A stretch of DNA of 64,000 bases from Alloprevotella tannerae ATCC 51259 (GTDB taxonomy: Bacteria; Bacteroidota; Bacteroidia; Bacteroidales; Bacteroidaceae). A program made the translations under genes and the position numbers. The stretch is from contig NZ_GG700642.1 in NCBI RefSeq assembly GCF_000159995.1, positions 1,134,242 to 1,198,241 on the forward strand, in the 5' to 3' direction. This document shows, in pieces, positions 61,639 to 64,000 of the stretch. The notes beneath the pieces were generated by a model, which was not told the origin of the DNA, did not search any database, and saw only the letters and a list, made by a program, of their open reading frames with translations. Within the stretch, counting starts at the first letter, position 1. Each line of letters begins with the position of its first letter.

Positions 61639-63264
61639 ATGCAAAAAGAAATCCAACTCCGCCTCACACCCGATATAGCCCTGCAAGAAGAAGCTTTGCG
61701 TCGCCATTGTGCCGCCGAGCTCCACCTTGCGCCTGGTTCCATCCGCGCTATGCGCCTTTTGCGCAAAAGCATCGACGCGCGCCAGCGTCGGGTCTTCGTC
61801 AATCTCACGGTCCTGCTTTTTATTGATGAAGACGAACCCTCCGTGGCTTATGAGCCGATTCATTATGGCGATGTTTCCCGTGCGCCCCGCGTGGTCGTTG
61901 TCGGCGCGGGGCCGGCCGGCCTCTTTGCAGCTTTGCATTTGATCGAACTCGGCCTCTGCCCCATCCTTTTGGAGCGTGGCAAGGACGTCCACGAGCGCCG
62001 CAAGGACATCGCCCGCATCAAGCAGCATCAGACGGTAGATCCGGAGAGCAATTATTCGTTTGGCGAGGGCGGCGCCGGCGCTTACTCTGACGGCAAACTC
62101 TATACGCGCAGCAAGAAGCGCGGCAATGTGGATAAGATTCTGCGCATCTTTGCGCAGTTTGGCGCACAGCCAAGCATTCTCTACGATGCGCACCCTCATA
62201 TCGGCACCGACCGACTCCCGCTAATCATCGAAGCCATGCGCAAGCAGATTATCGAAAGTGGCGGTGAAGTCCACTTTCAGACCTGCGTCGATGGTCTTTT
62301 GCGCCAAGATGAGCGCGTCGTCGGCGTGCGCACGACGGCCGGCGCCGAATTTTTAGGCCCCGTCATCTTGGCTACGGGCCATTCGGCGCGAGATGTCTAT
62401 CGCTTTCTCCGCCGCGATGGCATCCGACTCGAAGCGAAGGGCATCGCTGTCGGCGTTCGCCTCGAGCATCCTTCGCAACTCATCGACCGCTTGCAATATC
62501 ACAATCCGCAAGGGCGAGGTAAATATCTGCCGGCTGCCGAATACAATTACGTAGCGCAATGCGATGGGCGCGGCGTCTATAGTTTTTGTATGTGTCCGGG
62601 CGGCATTGTCGTCCCTGCGGCCACCGGCGCGCGTCAGATCGTTGTAAACGGCATGTCGCCCTCCCACCGCAACACCGCTTGGAGCAATTCCGGAATGGTC
62701 GTGGAGACGCGCCTCGAAGATTTAGACGGAGAATTGCGGCCCTTTATGGAAGAACGCTTTGCCGACCCTCGCTTTTCGGAAGAACATAGTGACTATTTTG
62801 ACGCCGAAAATCCGCTCCGTATGCTCTACTTCCAAGAGGCTTTGGAAGAGGCCTGCTGGTTGCAAGGCAATCAGCGCCAGACGGCGCCCGCGCAGCGTAT
62901 GCAAGATTTCGTCCGCGGCCGTTTAAGTTTCGACCTACCTAAGAGTAGCTACGCCCCGGGCTTGGTTTCCTCGCCCCTCCACTTTTGGATGCCGACCTTT
63001 ATCACCAAGCGTCTGCAAGCGGGCTTTGAAGTTTTCGGTCGTCGCAGTCGAGGATTTTTGACCAACGACGCCTTACTTATTGCGGCCGAGACGCGCACAT
63101 CTTCGCCGGTTCGCATTGTGCGCGATGCGCTTACACTTCAACACTTGCAACATCCTGGTCTCTATCCCTGCGGTGAGGGCGCGGGCTACGCCGGAGGCAT
63201 TGTTTCCTCGGCGATAGACGGTGAGCGCTGTGCGGCATCGGTCGCAGCGAATATGGGCTTGTAA
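61639..63264 (+). CDS. NAD(P)/FAD-dependent oxidoreductase (COG2509 type)
   Basis: 541 residues. An N-terminal alpha/beta domain of about 80 residues (KEIQLRLTPDIALQEEALRR) precedes the FAD-binding fold VVVVGAGPAGLFAALHLIEL, then GKDVHERRKDIARI, SFGEGGAGAYSDGKLYTRSK, VILATGHSARDVYRFLRRD, GVRLEHPSQLID and YPCGEGAGYAGGIVSSAIDG near the end. This is a conserved flavoprotein family of unknown substrate that resembles glutamate-synthase-small-subunit/Rossmann reductases. It follows radA after 80 nt and ends at a hairpin. Confidence 0.88.
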   Translation: MQKEIQLRLTPDIALQEEALRRHCAAELHLAPGSIRAMRLLRKSIDARQRRVFVNLTVLLFIDEDEPSVAYEPIHYGDVSRAPRVVVVGAGPAGLFAALHLIELGLCPILLERGKDVHERRKDIARIKQHQTVDPESNYSFGEGGAGAYSDGKLYTRSKKRGNVDKILRIFAQFGAQPSILYDAHPHIGTDRLPLIIEAMRKQIIESGGEVHFQTCVDGLLRQDERVVGVRTTAGAEFLGPVILATGHSARDVYRFLRRDGIRLEAKGIAVGVRLEHPSQLIDRLQYHNPQGRGKYLPAAEYNYVAQCDGRGVYSFCMCPGGIVVPAATGARQIVVNGMSPSHRNTAWSNSGMVVETRLEDLDGELRPFMEERFADPRFSEEHSDYFDAENPLRMLYFQEALEEACWLQGNQRQTAPAQRMQDFVRGRLSFDLPKSSYAPGLVSSPLHFWMPTFITKRLQAGFEVFGRRSRGFLTNDALLIAAETRTSSPVRIVRDALTLQHLQHPGLYPCGEGAGYAGGIVSSAIDGERCAASVAANMGL

Positions 63265-63288
63265 AAACGAGCCATCAATAGCAAGAAA

Positions 63289-63327
63289 AAAGATGCACCG
63301 CTCTCTTGTTTGAGTCGGTGCATCTTT
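63289..63327 (+). terminator. Terminator after the FAD-dependent oxidoreductase
   Basis: AAAGATGCACCG (63289-63300) pairs with CGGTGCATCTTT (63316-63327). The stem ends in TTT and A runs lie on the other side, so it may act in both directions. Confidence 0.7.
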
Positions 63328-63576
63328 GAAATTCTGCCCAAAATCGGGCCATAGCGTAACCGTTGTATGAATTTTATGTGCCTTAAAAGCACTTGCAAAG
63401 TTGCCGCTTTCTTTTTATCGTTGCAATACTCAAAATTGGGTATTCTTTTAGTCTGATTCCTTACGCTTATCCCACCGCTCCGCCGACTTCGGGTTTGCTC
63501 CTGCCTGCGCCGCACGCCTTTTCTGAGTGCAAAGCATTGGTCGCTATCGCTGCCGACTGTGATTAGTTGCTTTTTC

Positions 63577-63637
63577 ATCACGATAAAAAAGGTTTGTTCT
63601 CACGAGAAAAAGGGTTTACGCTCGTGAGCGTAAACGG
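63577..63637 (+). repeat. 22-bp intergenic array, family R22, locus 5
   Basis: Units 63577-63598 and 63599-63620 plus a terminal partial. The last junction forms a palindrome with arms GTTTACGCTC / GAGCGTAAAC around GT (63612-63633). Region 63328-63811 otherwise shows no gene; a -7 box TATCTTTG at 63779-63786 serves the helicase. Confidence 0.8.
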
Positions 63638-63811
63638 CGCCGGCGGAGGCTTTTGGTCTACGAATAGGGCCGAAAGGTGTTGGTTTGTGGGGCGCTGTTC
63701 GCAAAAGCGGCGATGTCGGCGCGCCAAGAGCAAGCAGGATGAGTGGGCATAAGGTCCGGCGTTTTCCTAAAAAAACCTTATCTTTGCCTATTAAGAGATG
63801 CCGCTAAGGAC

Positions 63812-64000
63812 ATGAAAGAATCACTCATTATATATAAGGCTTCGGCCGGCTCGGGTAAGACCTTTACGCTCGCGCAAAACTACCTCGTGCAACTCTTATC
63901 GAAGGGGGGCTCGCATCGCTACATTCTGGCCGTGACGTTTACCAATAAGGCGACGACGGAAATGAAGCAGCGCATCCTCGCTTATTTGTACGACTTGGCA
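63812..64000 (+). CDS. UvrD/RecB-type helicase, 3' truncated by window edge
   Basis: 63 codons to the window end. Starts MKESLIIYKASAGSGKTFTL (Walker A ASAGSGKT), then RYILAVTFTNKATTEMKQRI (motif Ia). These are hallmarks of the large Bacteroidetes UvrD-helicase/exonuclease-V beta family (AddA/RecB-like). In related genomes it is usually over 1,000 residues and paired with a PD-(D/E)XK nuclease gene for double-strand-break processing; that part lies outside the window. Confidence 0.88.
   Translation, partial: MKESLIIYKASAGSGKTFTLAQNYLVQLLSKGGSHRYILAVTFTNKATTEMKQRILAYLYDLA

Noticed and set aside
5422-63637. The R22, R21 and other arrays as CRISPR arrays
   Set aside because: Units are directly contiguous with no unique spacers, too short for CRISPR repeats, and no cas genes are nearby.

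Overview
The window is a stretch of Bacteroidales chromosome, most likely Prevotellaceae or a close relative; the genus cannot be fixed from the sequence alone. The evidence is a set of lineage-typical families (BspA-like leucine-rich repeats, three GLPGLI proteins, a fimbrillin-like lipoprotein, a C10 cysteine protease, an S46 dipeptidyl-peptidase, lipoprotein-type TamA partner of TamB, DUF3822, DUF4250), and promoters of the Bacteroidetes form TTTG / 19-20 nt / TAnnTTTG. At least nine good matches to this promoter occur here. Both tRNAs lack an encoded CCA end.

Layout. 1-4250: the end of a BspA-like surface protein, a carboxyltransferase without a biotin site, and a DUF2027/Smr protein. 4350-10400: a secreted-protein island with one large outer-membrane receptor and three GLPGLI proteins, two of which are recent tandem duplicates. 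10621-12150: an intact IS3-family element with a -1 frameshift heptamer. 12600-16430: etfB-etfA-acyl-CoA dehydrogenase operon. 16990-25530: GNAT, DUF1573, tRNA-Pro(CGG), glycosyltransferase, exonuclease III, SppA, LpxK, purine nucleoside phosphorylase, and a thioredoxin-fold lipoprotein. 26200-33210 (minus strand): formate-THF ligase, a second outer-membrane receptor with a C9 tract in its promoter, and the operon DUF4250-VanZ-DUF3822-rsmD. 33500-39000: MsrA, RecD-like helicase, cardiolipin synthase, C10 protease. 39430-44140: DUF1934, two GYF/CD225 membrane proteins, and an acyltransferase/sulfatase-fold pair. 44470-51840: tamB-tamL. 52320-57430: DPP7-type peptidase, then a fimbrillin locus with a repeat-containing leader, a 50-residue small ORF, a 7-unit 23-bp array and an HU-like protein. 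57990-64000: tRNA-Pro(GGG), mnmA, MerR-like regulator, radA, FAD-dependent oxidoreductase and the start of a UvrD/RecB-type helicase.

The most unusual signal is not a protein. The gaps between genes carry several unrelated families of short direct-repeat arrays, all with units of 21-23 bp (about two DNA helical turns) and mostly three or four units. A 21-bp family occurs three times, each with exactly four units (84 bp). A 22-bp family occurs five times; two of these copies also share about 100 bp of flanking sequence with a CTTGGATT...AATCCAAG inverted pair. A different 22-bp array of four units lies beside the IS, and a 23-bp array of seven units follows the fimbrillin gene. There are no unique spacers, so these are not CRISPR arrays. 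The dyad symmetry and helical-turn spacing suggest protein-binding sites, a dispersed REP/MITE-like element, or structured RNA.
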